Positions 44,501-51,878 of a DNA stretch of 64,000 nucleotides are shown here, in pieces. Source of the DNA: Sipunculus nudus (taxonomy: Eukaryota > Annelida > Sipuncula > Golfingiida > Sipunculidae); NCBI GenBank assembly GCA_026874595.1, contig CM049307.1:24344362-24408361 (forward strand), in the 5' to 3' direction. How positions within the stretch are numbered: position 1 is the first letter of the stretch; each line of letters opens with the position of its first letter. Under the pieces are notes generated by a model, which was not told the DNA's origin, made no database searches, and saw only the letters and a list, made by a program, of their open reading frames with translations. The position numbers were made by a program, and so were the translations under genes.

Positions 44501-47500
44501 TGTTGTTTCAGTACTTCTCGGCGGTGGTCGCATTAGCGGGGTCGCATTAGCGCTGGGGCCAGGAAATCTGGTCGTAATTCTGAATTCAGGGGTGGTCGTA
44601 ATTTTGAGTCATTTTTAAACATAAATAAACTAAAAACAATTCGGGACCAAGCAAAATGGTCGTAATTGTGGGGTGGTCGCAATTGTGGGGTGGTCGCAAG
44701 GCGGGGTTCCACTGTATTTTCATTAGTTTTCATGATGTGTCATTGCTCAGAATTATCATGTCACTTAAAATAAACCAGACCAACTGTTAGATAAATATGT
44801 TTCTATATTTTCACATCCACCAAGAAAAAGATTTGATTGTAATTCAGCATATTGGTGAGTCTTCCTGGATATTATTTGAATTTCAGACCACATATGAGTA
44901 TGAATACAGTGGGTTATATGATTGACAGCTAAGGAGTGCAAGGAACAGGAAGTGACGGCAGGTCTAATAGAGTTAAAAAAGGAGTAGTCTCACTTTAAAA
45001 ATTTCTTGGATGGTAAAGTAAAACAATGCTGAAAAGTTCTCTTTTTTTAATCATTTATTTATTCTACAGAAATATTTCATGATGAAATTTCTACAATTGA
45101 ATAATATTCTAACCTTTTTTTTTTTGTTAAGTTTCAATAATACTTTATCAGGTGATCAGCTAAATTTTTGCTACTAATATTTATTATTTTTTCTAATATT
45201 CAAAGTTTATAAATTTAAATAATAAAATCTCTAAAGCAGAAATTACATATTACAAAGCCTTACCAAGAGAATGGGATATACTACATACATTCAGAAAATG
45301 TGAATATCAAACAACGATAATGGGATGAGTCTGATGATGAACGGTGGTTACCGTTTTGTTCAGGGTTTCAAATTCACTATATTGCAAAAGGGAACTTATT
45401 GTGAAAATGAAACCTCCATGAATAATACTAGATTCATCATCAAAGGTAAAGTTAAAAAATAAAATGTTAACATTACAAATAATAATATAATGTGTATGAT
45501 CCAAGACTGATATTTTAAATACTACACGATCTGTTCAATTGTCTTCTGTTAACAAACAATATTTTTGGTAATAAAATTTAGTGCACATATTATTAATTCA
45601 CATAATAATAGTTATACTATGTCTTAAAGTATTTTGTATTGTCAGATAGCTATAATGGAACCTTGGCGGTACAATGAAAATGTGGAAATCATGAAATTTT
45701 AACCACGTGAATATGAAGACATCCACAGCATGTACTGACCTGACTGATGTGATATTGTAGGAAACTAAGGCCATTCAATAAACAATAGAACAGGCATAGT
45801 GTTTAGTTGTTCACCCATTCTCACAATCATCAATAATCATCATACAACTATTCTCACAGTTGTGTTAATGCTATAATCAAATATTGATCTAAAATGTTCT
45901 CAAGATATGCAGCATAGAACCAAAATCACTGAGTGGCTCTTACTTGGGAAATCTAAGCTTAATCTTTGCCTGCCATGCACTGAACATGCAAAATAATCCT
46001 CACTTAGAGCAATGGTATTAACAGGTGGATGGTCTAAAAATATAACTGACTTAAGGAGAAATAAAACTTCTGAAAAGATGTTTCCATCAGGATGTTAATA
46101 TACAAATTTGCTTGACATGTCAACAATGTAAAGATACTAAACACATTATTACCATTGTTCCTTAGAAATCTCATGAAATTAATTTTCAGTGATTTATCTA
46201 ATAGCACAAATAAGCTTGGTTCCCAAACAAGTGTTCTTTTCAATAAGAAAATTCACTTAAAGCAAGCATGTAAGTGTATATTTATGATTTTCTAGCTCCC
46301 TAGAAAACACAGGAATTTTTTTTATCTATAATAAGGCAGTCTTTTGTAAAACTAAATATTTTTTTTATTATACTTTGGGATCACAGGGTAAATGAAGTAC
46401 TTCACTGTTACACAGAATAGGGTGTATGCACTTAAGCACGGGCAAGCTGATGTAGGGGCAAACAAGCTAGGGGCACAGCATCTGGACATCGGTCAGATGC
46501 AGGCTGTACACTAGCTGACCACTCAGGGTTACAGTCCTATCATTGATAAATCATTAAATATCGATACAAATTTCAGCAAAAATCTTTTAAAGAGTTACAG
46601 TCATATCTGAAAGAAAGAGGGGTTGTAGCAGCACAAGCAAAGAAAGCTGTGCTACTTTACTTGTGTAATGCTAGCCATGAAATGGGATTAGAGGCGGACC
46701 CAGATGGCTTGATTGAGGACAGGGAGGAAGTACTGGGTGATAAGTTAATTACATCTGACAGAATCCAGCTTGAAAATCCAGGAAACTTCAAAGAAGGAGG
46801 CAATCAAAACCTAGGTGTCTTACTAGTCCTGTCAGTGTTAGACATTTACAATTATTTAATATCGTTTGATGAGTACAATATGAGAAACCTCAGGGAATAC
46901 TATAACATGGAAGGGTACACCATGGTAAAGGATGGGTATGTGAAACACATCGAGGTACATCCGTATCACAGGGATACTTACTTTGCAGTAAAGAGTAAAG
47001 TGAAGCCAAGAACACGGGAGAAGGAACCTGTCATTAATTTAAACCACTATAATGAATGGGTGATCCTAAGCAATGTCTCTGATGCCAGTCGCATTCATGC
47101 AGGGGACTGTCCTTGTAAGGGAGGGGGGGGGGGGGGGGGGGGAGTCTAGACGGGGGTTGCCAACACGTTGTAGCTACATTGTTTGAAATAGTTGGATATA
47201 TGGATGATAAATCTACTACAAGAGTCACCTCGGGCCCATGTATGTGGACTAGAAAAGGTAGTAAAAAGGAAGAGTCTGTGCCTGTGACCCTGCTGGAGAC
47301 ATCTATTCAGGGAAAATCTAAGAATGCCAGCTCAGCCACCAAAGACAGGTACAACCCTGTACCCGAGGGAGTGAAATAACCTTCTGCTGATGACACTTTT
47401 CAGCGAAAACAGATTTGTTGCCCAGAAGCCTGCATCTTAGATACAATGTTTAAAAACAAAGGACAGAAGCAAACAAATGATACAGTAACACTCCTTACAG

Positions 47501-50500
47501 TTTTGTCAACTATAGATAACATAACCTTTCAACAAACAGCAGATGTGGCTCATCATGTTTTGAGGACTGCTTTTTACGTTTAATGAAATACACAGATGCT
47601 AAATTAAAGAATTTAGAGTTTGCAGTTAGAGGACAGAATGAAAACAAGAACTGGTTTATTATGAGAAAAGGTTTATTGACAGCATCAAAAATGTATCAGG
47701 TGACACATTCAACGGATGGCAATAAAAGAGCCAGGGCCCTTCTGAGAGACAGTGGTCTGAATGAGGCTACATTACCTCCTGCTGTCAGATATGGGCACAA
47801 GTTTGAATCAGAGTCCCACAGGTATCAGGATTATCAGGATTTGCCCCCCAAAACACCTGTTTTAGTAATAGTGATTTCCTATCTGAAGCTTTATGACAAA
47901 CTTGCAGTTACATGAGCAAAACAGATACAGGTTTACACTTAGCCATATGCTAATTGACTGCCCAGTGCCCCTCTGTTTGCCCCTACATCAGCCTGAAGTG
48001 GCCCTATTCTTGGAATGGGACTCCAAACCAGACCATCAAGCCATCCGTTGAGTTCTTAATTTTCTGTTCATTTTACACCTTAACATTATTCCTAACTAAT
48101 TAGACATTTTTACTGTTTGCTGTATGTTTTAATATATGTATATTTAAATTGCAAGAACATATTTTTCATGCTGACATCAAGATTAAATGAAATTTTAAAA
48201 CAGATATACGTTATATTTTGTGTATTTCATGAAATATTGGTGTATGTCAGCTACAGCTCTAAAACCTGTATTTTGACAAATATATAAAGAAATAATATTT
48301 CATGATTTTTACATTTTTTCTACAATTATACACACTGCAGTTGATTTTATGATTTCAACAATGTGATTTCATCTTACCAGAACTGTACAACAGACAGGAA
48401 AACAGCTGTGCGATTTATGTAAAATACTGTGAATCTTATCTGGTTTTTCAATGAGTAGGACCAAGTTGTTCCCTCCATATCCTGCCAAAATAAACTCAAT
48501 CCATGTTTCAAGAATGTATTACAGATAAAACCATCAAGTTTTCAGATACTGCATATAAACTTCCACCAGGATGGTCTGAAATGGTTGAAATAAATGGTGT
48601 CACACAGGGTAATTAATTTCTGAGTATAAGGAAAGTAAGAAGAAGCTCTTGTACTCTAAATGGTTAATGTTCTGTATTAAAGCCACTTCCACTCTCCCTC
48701 TGGTTTTAAATAATGCAAGCACATGGATGGAAAATAAAAACATAACTGTAAGGATACCAGACTCTCAGGTTAATTTCCTAATTTGCCTGCCAGGTTCCTG
48801 GCATATGTTTAACCTGCTACATGCCCTGTCCAAAGACATGATGGGCAATTAATTAGGGTGTGTGAAAGAGTTACCTAATATACTAACTAATGAAGATATA
48901 AATAAAGGCCTGTTTCCAATTCTTGTGCATAATATATTAACACTTTTACCTGTTTCACATTTATGCTTGACATGTGTGACTGTGTGAAGTCCACTGTATA
49001 ATGACATTTATTCATTTAACATTAAGACCTTCCTGTACTAAAAATATTTACTTCATTAAATTAATATTCATAAATGTTAAACTAGGATTTTTATATGAAC
49101 ACTATGTAAAGGGTAACTGGTACATGAAATTTTAAATGTAAAACCAACACAATAGTGAAAATACCATGAATCCCAAAATGGCAACACTAGTCAACCAAAT
49201 ATTTAAACAAAATAAATTACAAACCAAACTTTTTAGGATGATAAAATTCTACTGCCAGCAGACATCTAGACATTTGTATAAATTTCCTTTCCCAAAACCA
49301 GTTCTAATACCTGCACCAGGAATACATATGTACAGTGGTTGATGCTAATTTAGTGAAGACTTTGTTCAGGTTCATAAATTTATATGATTCCAGTGTATGG
49401 GTGGATCCAACTTGTGTCGCTTTTATATAGATGTCATGGTATAAAGTACTGTGGATTCAAATATTTATGGTCTTTCAATTCAAAAGTCTATATGAGTTAC
49501 CAATTTGCACAAATTAAAAACCCAACAAAATGTTATCACAATTCACACATTTACATACTTTCTTAAAAATGAGAAAAAAAAAACAAGATTTTTTTTAATA
49601 ACAAAGTGAGTCCATGTTAATTTAATAATATATTATTCCTTTGTACCACATTATTATTTCCCCTCCATCCTGCAATGTTAAAGGCACCCAGATAATTTAT
49701 GACCCTGACAGACTGTGACATGAATTTCAAGAAACAGCCTGTATTCTCCTGGCCTCATTCCCAGTGGAAACAATAAAATTGATAAACCCACAATATAAAT
49801 AGACTCTTGAAAGCCAAAAAGTGCTTGAAACCACAGTTATTTATATGTATATATCATATATATTTTAAACCATACTCCCAAGGTCAAATCAAATTAAAAA
49901 AAAGTAAAAAGATTACGTCAGTCCCTTTCCACATATACCTGCATACCTACCTTATTTCTTTTGTTCATCATCTTAACATGTAAAGAAATGCAGCAAGGGA
50001 ATTATATCTAAGAGAAACATGAATAAAATATAAATTTACTGACCAGTTAATTTAAAAGATTTTTTAAAAAATTAACTGACATTCCCTCCAAGAACACTTT
50101 TTTCTCTCAAATTAATTATCACCACTGAGTAATCGTAAAGATGTTATCATTCATGCTAATAAAACAAACATGTGTTCCTGTATATTACATGAGCTCCAAT
50201 TTCATAAGCAAACATAAGTGTTTTCATCAACAGTTTTTGCACTTTCTCAATTTATTTGCTTTCTATGTATATGCGAGATTTGCGATTGTAGTGACTCTTT
50301 TTTTTGGTTTTAAACTATAAATACAACTCTCCCCTCCCCTTCCCTCCATGGAATATGTGATTTTTATTTTTTTTATATGAAAAATTATTAAATAGAAAAA
50401 TATATTATGAGACACAATACATGTCCCTATAGTTAAAACAATACAGAAATTATACAGACTGACCATATTAATGATGGTTCTACTTATATCTATGGTACTA

Positions 50501-51458
50501 TAATCTTTTTACACACATGTATAAGTCATATGTACTTCAGGTAATTGTGCATTTTAGCGGGTTTTTTGAGAGGCTTATTTTACAATCTTTAACGTAAATT
50601 ATAACCAAAAGTAATATAATGTAAAATACAAGAGAAGCATAATTTTTAGAAAATAAGGGTTATATAATGAAAGGTATGAGACAAAATGTCTCAAAAGTCG
50701 AATTTATTGGCTCAAATTTTCATCGTCCGCCATAACGTTATGCATGACATTGATGATGTTGCCAAGAAAACATGCAAGCTATAATTGAGCATTTTTGTTC
50801 ATTATAGCTAAAATATATTGATTATCAAACACATTAAGCCTATTTCTTATATAAGTTAACATTCTCCTTATATAGAATAAACAAAATTGGGAAATAATGC
50901 GTTAAAAATGGTAAAATAAGCCTTTTACAAAAAAACCACCATAATGCACAATTACCGTACGTCCTGACTACAAGATAAAATAACAAGATACGAAATTTTA
51001 TGGGAGATGCATGAAACAAAAGTGCAGGCGACCGATACCACTGTTAATGATATTCTATATTACACCTTCCATATTGATAACATTACTAATAGTACTATAA
51101 TGGTTTAAGTGAACGTGTTAATTTCAAGCCCTGCCCAGTTTCTGCCATATGTCCAAGTTTTGGTTGTATCTGGACAGCTTGAAATCCAAAGAACGTTAAA
51201 ATAATTTAAGTTTGATGACTTACCAGGCTCGTGTTGTGTCGGATTGTCAGAGAATATGATGACAGCCAATTTTTTGCCGGTGACTGTGTGGTCCGGGTGG
51301 CCAGTCAAGTTGTACAATGCGGTGATTTCTGGACATTTCTCGTGTGTCGCCCTCAGTGATGCCAAGAGCTCGTCATAGTTGTGGTGGTGAGCTAGCTGGT
51401 AAGCTTGACACACAAGCAGAATTGGCAACAGGGCCAATACCTGCTTCACACTTTTCAT
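5440..51458 (-). CDS. CPE: Carboxypeptidase E-like prohormone-processing metallocarboxypeptidase, complete, nine exons
   Basis: Nine exons, read right to left: 51458-51224, 17326-17130, 16753-16598, 16099-15936, 15167-15031, 14206-14067, 13744-13621, 11600-11287, 5535-5440. All junctions are GT-AG and phases agree, giving 520 residues (human CPE has 476). Residues 1-20 are a signal peptide. The M14 domain has zinc ligands H90 and E93 (MHGNE) and H220 (SANLHGGD), substrate-binding N163-R164 (DLNRNFPD) and catalytic E314 (FEITVE). Residues about 344-435 form the transthyretin-like domain, followed by an acidic linker and a helical tail. The family removes C-terminal Lys/Arg from prohormone intermediates in secretory granules. 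[10 protein letters not shown] and [10 protein letters not shown] favour CPE over CPM, CPN or CPD, and there is no GPI signal or membrane segment. TFAM lies head to head upstream. The 33.9-kb first intron is packed with repeats. Confidence 0.93.
7757..9999. repeat. Composite repeat element with 181-bp tandem units and inverted ends
   Basis: The ends are inverted: TGCCCCCGCC near 7781 and GGCGGGGGCA near 9989. Inside are tandem units of about 181 bp, recognisable by AAAAAAGTCCGTACATGTG, CGATCTGTAACTGGTCATTA and ATCAGGCCAATATCTGCAGG. There are two diverged units at 7757-8143 and about six closer ones at 8845-9930. They are interrupted at about 8144-8845 by a second repeat type, with AGGTCAAGGTCACCCATCTT and a GACGGACAGAC tract, that also occurs at 22.5-23.9 kb. 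Short ORFs in it are by-products of the repeats. Confidence 0.8.
10169..10673. repeat. 29-bp minisatellite, about 17 copies
   Basis: Units built from GAGTCCACCRTATCTAAATC followed by ATAATGACC repeat head to tail with a 29-bp period. Neighbours differ by substitutions and small indels. It lies in CPE intron 8 about 610 bases downstream of exon 8 in the direction of transcription. There are no unique spacers, so it is not CRISPR-like. Confidence 0.92.
11287..11600 (-). CDS. CPE: CPE exon 8: rest of transthyretin-like domain and acidic linker
   Basis: Encodes residues 386-489. [20 protein letters not shown] completes the beta-sandwich. It is followed by an acidic stretch with [20 protein letters not shown] and a helix [20 protein letters not shown]. 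The linker is longer than in vertebrate CPE and accounts for most of the extra length of this protein. Confidence 0.9.
11601..13620 (-). other. CPE intron 7
   Basis: A 2.0-kb intron. Its middle, about 12060-12640, is more GC-rich than its surroundings and has promoter-like motifs (listed separately). The rest is AT-rich without recognisable content. Confidence 0.75.
12270..12620 (-). promoter_or_regulatory. Possible internal promoter-like island in CPE intron 7
   Basis: GC-rich DNA with an ATTGG CCAAT-box element, a perfect CArG box CCATATAAGG (12524-12533), a CRE-like TGATGTCA (12459-12466) and CGTCGTCA nearby. The order CTCTCCCTG, then TGATGTCAC, then CGTCA is the same as in the main CPE promoter at 51.55-51.60 kb. 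A minus-strand TG|GTAAAG donor lies near 12283. Function is an inference from motif similarity; a GCGT microsatellite is adjacent. Confidence 0.3.
13621..13744 (-). CDS. CPE: CPE exon 7: start of transthyretin-like domain
   Basis: Encodes residues 344-384, beginning [20 protein letters not shown], the first strands of the transthyretin-like beta-sandwich that follows the catalytic domain in this subfamily. The acceptor is CAACAG|GTTCAC and the donor is TCAG|GTAAAG. Confidence 0.9.
14067..14206 (-). CDS. CPE: CPE exon 6: catalytic glutamate
   Basis: Encodes residues 298-343, starting [21 protein letters not shown]314 aligns with the general-base glutamate of M14 carboxypeptidases. The downstream KFPP and DNKNAL segments also match CPE. 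The acceptor is TTTACAG|GTATGC and the donor is CAG|GTCAGT. Confidence 0.93.
15031..15167 (-). CDS. CPE: CPE exon 5
   Basis: Encodes residues 252-296 with split codons at both ends. It contains the Cys-Glu-Asp-Met loop and [13 protein letters not shown], which in this family precedes the catalytic strand. The acceptor is ATACAG|ATACTT and the donor is GGAG|GTATGT. Confidence 0.9.
15380..15830. repeat. Dispersed repeat, copy 1 (pair with 61.3-61.5 kb)
   Basis: The stretch with GCAGATAAT, GGACCTCTTATTCA, TTTATTTTTG and AAACCCTC(A/G)CAAACAAA followed by AACCACAGTA recurs in the same order at about 61310-61520 in TFAM intron 5. A 170-codon ORF overlaps it, but its hydrophobic, AT-driven composition does not look like a gene. 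Confidence 0.6.
15936..16099 (-). CDS. CPE: CPE exon 4: third zinc ligand
   Basis: Encodes residues 197-250 plus two bases. [20 protein letters not shown] provides H220, the third zinc ligand. The acceptor is CTCACAG|CTGGAG and the donor is AG|GTTTGT. In the genome this exon is followed on its other side by a short, degenerate AT-repeat intron. Confidence 0.93.
16180..16580. repeat. Degenerate AT-rich simple repeat
   Basis: Irregular repetition of words such as AGAGTATTATCA and CAGTATTATTA over about 400 bp, filling CPE intron 3 up to the exon 3 donor. Confidence 0.75.
16598..16753 (-). CDS. CPE: CPE exon 3: substrate-binding NRNFPD motif
   Basis: Encodes residues 145-196 in exactly 52 codons. 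It includes [19 protein letters not shown], which holds the Asn-Arg pair that binds the substrate carboxylate in M14 enzymes. The donor is AGT|GTGAGT. Confidence 0.93.
17130..17326 (-). CDS. CPE: CPE exon 2: zinc site HxxE
   Basis: Encodes residues 79-144. It carries [17 protein letters not shown] with zinc ligands H90 and E93, and [14 protein letters not shown], another family signature. The acceptor is TTACAG|AGGAGC and the donor is CAG|GTACCT; it ends in phase 0. Confidence 0.93.
17876..19158. repeat. 22-bp minisatellite, about 58 copies
   Basis: The unit is ACCCTCCATGTACCCTTCTT followed by GA, repeated head to tail for 1.28 kb with many single-base variants (TTCCATG, CTTTTTGA, CTTCTGGA). 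An inner block (about 18,440-18,740) repeats with the odd TTCTTGAAAAATTCCATGTA variant, which suggests a later segmental duplication of several units. Because 22 is not divisible by 3, the stop-free complementary strand is open in all three frames. That yields long but meaningless ORFs of 22-residue periodicity. Confidence 0.95.
21172..21335 (-). repeat. tRNA-derived SINE-like element, copy 1
   Basis: Read on the minus strand, it has a region like a tRNA pol III promoter, including a B-box-like GTTCGAATTCC. The same sequence recurs at 21441-21598. Both copies end in GTTACGAAGACAAATTAATG (plus strand) on one side and GTAACA/GTTACA on the other. Confidence 0.6.
21441..21598 (-). repeat. tRNA-derived SINE-like element, copy 2
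   Basis: On the minus strand it reads GGTAAGTGGTTGGTACGCC (A-box-like) followed about 30 bases on by GGGTTTGAATCCCGG (B-box-like), as in a tRNA gene body. It is not an intact tRNA, because no matching acceptor stem is seen. It lies about 105 bases from copy 1 in the same orientation. Confidence 0.6.
22540..23857. repeat. Composite repeat with ~300-bp tandem units and inverted ends
   Basis: The ends are inverted: AGCCCTCAGCC near 22551 and GGCTGAGGGCT near 23842. The inside is about four units of roughly 300 bp, each with AGGTCAAGGTCACCCATCTT, GATATC(C/T)(C/T)GCTCACA and GGCCAAAG(T/A)TGAAAAATC. It ends in a GGACGGACGGACAG tract. The same unit interrupts the 7.8-10.0 kb element. Confidence 0.8.
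25228..29424. repeat. 49-bp minisatellite, about 85 copies, with 986-bp higher-order repeat
   Basis: The unit runs GACATGTGAGAAGGACAATC, CACAGGGGTACAGGCAGACT, ACACTCTAG: 49 bp, repeated for 4.2 kb. In the right part a variant unit (GGCACTGACTAGGCACAGGG) starts at 27231, 28217 and 29203, exactly 986 bp apart, and the blocks between are nearly identical. This is a higher-order repeat of about 20 units. 49 is not a multiple of 3, so the ORFs inside drift through frames and are not genes. Confidence 0.95.
29425..31717. mobile_element. DNA transposon with 18-bp terminal inverted repeats and TTAA flanks
   Basis: The left end is TTAA followed by GGTCTAATCATCGTCAAA; the right end is the exact reverse complement followed by TTAA. 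The element is about 2.3 kb and abuts the last 49-bp satellite unit. It carries one ORF (30113-30796) resembling part of a Mutator-like transposase domain and a long AT-rich right half (31.0-31.7 kb). A 2.3-kb body with a truncated transposase suggests a non-autonomous copy. The TTAA flanks would be a target duplication of the Kolobok or piggyBac type, which is unexpected for a Mutator-like protein. Confidence 0.8.
30113..30796 (+). pseudogene. Mutator-like transposase domain fragment (227 codons)
   Basis: The ORF reads from a polar N-terminus through a Cys-rich segment ([20 protein letters not shown]) to [20 protein letters not shown], then [19 protein letters not shown]. The order of a Cys pair, an AMRxIGxG motif and an MNxPPP motif is what I know from the Mutator-like transposase domain proteins of invertebrates. 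The family's following DGTWxxRG catalytic region is absent; the reading turns into AT-rich filler (VYMNGVYKS). It therefore looks like a 3'-truncated copy. The ORF has no obvious splice sites. It lies within inverted repeats at 29425-31717, which supports a transposon origin. The first in-frame ATG is not visible at 30113 (ttg context), so the start is uncertain. Confidence 0.6.
35440..36600. repeat. Two related dispersed repeat copies ending in GACGACGCACGATG-like tails
   Basis: Similar sequence occurs at about 35440-35690 and 36340-36595. Each has CAGAGAAGAA/CGGAGAAGAA, TTTTTTAGCTT, AAATCTAAGAAAAT, then a tail of GACGCACGATG and CACCATNGCATAAGCTCAC. The second copy extends left to a GGTGGCGCCACC palindrome (36108-36119). 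Confidence 0.7.
37869..38745. repeat. Tandem triplication of a ~303-bp unit
   Basis: TGTTTTTATCATCTTGTGGT starts at 37869, 38171 and 38476. Each is followed by the same ~300 bp (GGACAATCTACTGGAGTATA, then AGGGCCAGAGCCATTCTCCA), ending near 38745. The last copy has a changed end. The unit contains no extended ORF longer than 99 codons, and I see no known family. Confidence 0.9.
39100..39720. other. GC-richer island in CPE intron 1, function unknown
   Basis: Less AT-rich than its surroundings, with a short palindromic stretch ATCATCGACCGATTCGATGAT (near 39388). On the minus strand there is an ORF that starts with a hydrophobic, signal-like segment [20 protein letters not shown]. It could be an unannotated first exon or a transposon remnant; I cannot decide. 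Confidence 0.25.
39915..40150. repeat. Dispersed repeat, copy 1 (pair with 61.04-61.28 kb)
   Basis: The words CAGTGGTTATACACTGC, CACAGAGCAAAGA and TTGTAATCAGACCAATGAG appear in the same order here and at 61050-61275, with 39.9-40.1 kb more diverged. This shows a dispersed element present in both the CPE and the TFAM gene. Confidence 0.75.
43492..44714 (-). mobile_element. pogo/Tigger-like DNA transposon (1223 bp), degenerate
   Basis: The ends are inverted, CAGTGGAACCCC and GGGGTTCCACTG, flanked by TA on both sides, as in Tc1/mariner-type insertions. Inner end repeats alternate GTGGTCGTAATT-like words. On the minus strand near 43988-43868 it encodes [20 protein letters not shown] followed by [18 protein letters not shown]. 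This is a helix-turn-helix of the CENP-B N-terminal type used by pogo/Tigger transposases. No catalytic DDE domain is visible, so the copy is defective. Confidence 0.75.
46446..47992 (+). mobile_element. Degenerate element coding for a SAP-SWIM-YqaJ-like protein
   Basis: Perfect 17-bp inverted ends, GCTGATGTAGGGGCAAA at 46446-46462 and its complement at 47976-47992, extend inward imperfectly (AGGGGCAC). Between them lies a broken protein-coding region (listed separately). The target duplication is not clear. Related proteins are common in molluscs and cnidarians, where they occur in many copies and are linked to mobile DNA. Confidence 0.7.
46590..47914 (+). pseudogene. SAP, SWIM zinc finger and YqaJ-like nuclease protein, frameshifted
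   Basis: The reading begins near 46590 with a SAP-like segment ([20 protein letters not shown]), then a long stretch including [24 protein letters not shown] and [13 protein letters not shown]. It reaches the SWIM half-site CPCKGG at 47108. A run of 20 G (47123-47142) then breaks the frame; the matching half-site [19 protein letters not shown] continues in another frame. After a stop at about 47378 and a further stop near 47581, the third part ([17 protein letters not shown], then [14 protein letters not shown]) resembles the start of the YqaJ/lambda-exonuclease fold. It ends without the catalytic core. The protein family's function is not established; this copy is dead or mis-sequenced at the G run. 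Confidence 0.7.
51224..51458 (-). CDS. CPE: CPE exon 1: start codon, signal peptide, start of M14 domain
   Basis: Encodes residues 1-78 plus one base. The start [20 protein letters not shown] is a typical cleavable signal peptide, which supports this ATG although its context (ATTATGA) is weak. The rest matches the start of the CPE catalytic domain, ending SDNPTQHEP just before the HEP-E-EPEF junction known from CPE. The donor is CTG|GTAAGT. Confidence 0.92.
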
Positions 51459-51810
51459 AATATTCTTTATTTTGGCGGATTGCGACTGAATAAAACACTG
51501 GCAAATCGGTGGTTAGTGTTCCGGCTTGGTGTCTCTTCCTTCTCTCGTTGACAGCTCTCCCTGCGCTGTTTATATTTGATGTCACGATTTACGTCAAAAG
51601 GGACCATACCTCAAAATCAATACTACTATTTTTTATCGTGTAAACTTTGTTTACAGAAACGGCAATAAAATAATTTGTGTTTTATTCAATATTCACAGAA
51701 TAATATGAAGAGATCGAAATGTTTCTGATATAGTCATTCGAATCATCAGAAATGCTGAAAGAAAATTTACATAAGAATCCTTGTCCCAGATATTGAATCA
51801 GGTCGGCAAC
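51459..51810. promoter_or_regulatory. Shared CPE/TFAM bidirectional promoter region
   Basis: Only 352 bp separate the start codons of two divergently transcribed genes. For the CPE direction (minus strand) there are a CRE-like TGACGTAA (51589-51596), a second CRE-like TGACATCA (51577-51584) and a TATA-like AAATATAAA (51569-51577). These place the transcription start near 51540-51550 and give a short 5' UTR. The TFAM side has no TATA box close to its start. In-frame TAA at 51772-51774 upstream of the TFAM ATG supports that start. Confidence 0.7.
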
Positions 51811-51878
51811 ATGGCACTGTCGGGATTGGTGGGCGCCTTCTTTCGAGCTTCCCAAAAGCACCTGTTGTCACTGCCAAG
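51811..51878 (+). CDS. TFAM: TFAM exon 1: mitochondrial targeting sequence
   Basis: Encodes residues 1-22 plus two bases. It contains Arg, Lys and hydroxylated residues and no acidic residue, as expected of a presequence. The donor is CAAG|GTAGCA. Confidence 0.85.

Larger units (their letters stand above)
17327..51223 (-). other. CPE intron 1 (33.9 kb), a host for repeats and transposons
   Basis: Bounded by the exon 1 donor and exon 2 acceptor. Stretches without a separate entry (19.2-21.1, 23.9-25.2, 31.7-35.4, 38.7-39.9, 40.2-43.4, 44.7-46.4 and 48.0-51.2 kb) are AT-rich non-coding DNA in which I see no gene. Simple runs there include C-runs near 19270-19291, T-rich near 24110-24131, and a long C-run joined to an A-run near 33830-33856. 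Part of a MITE related to the Tigger-like family begins CAGTAAACCC at 41215. Confidence 0.8.
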
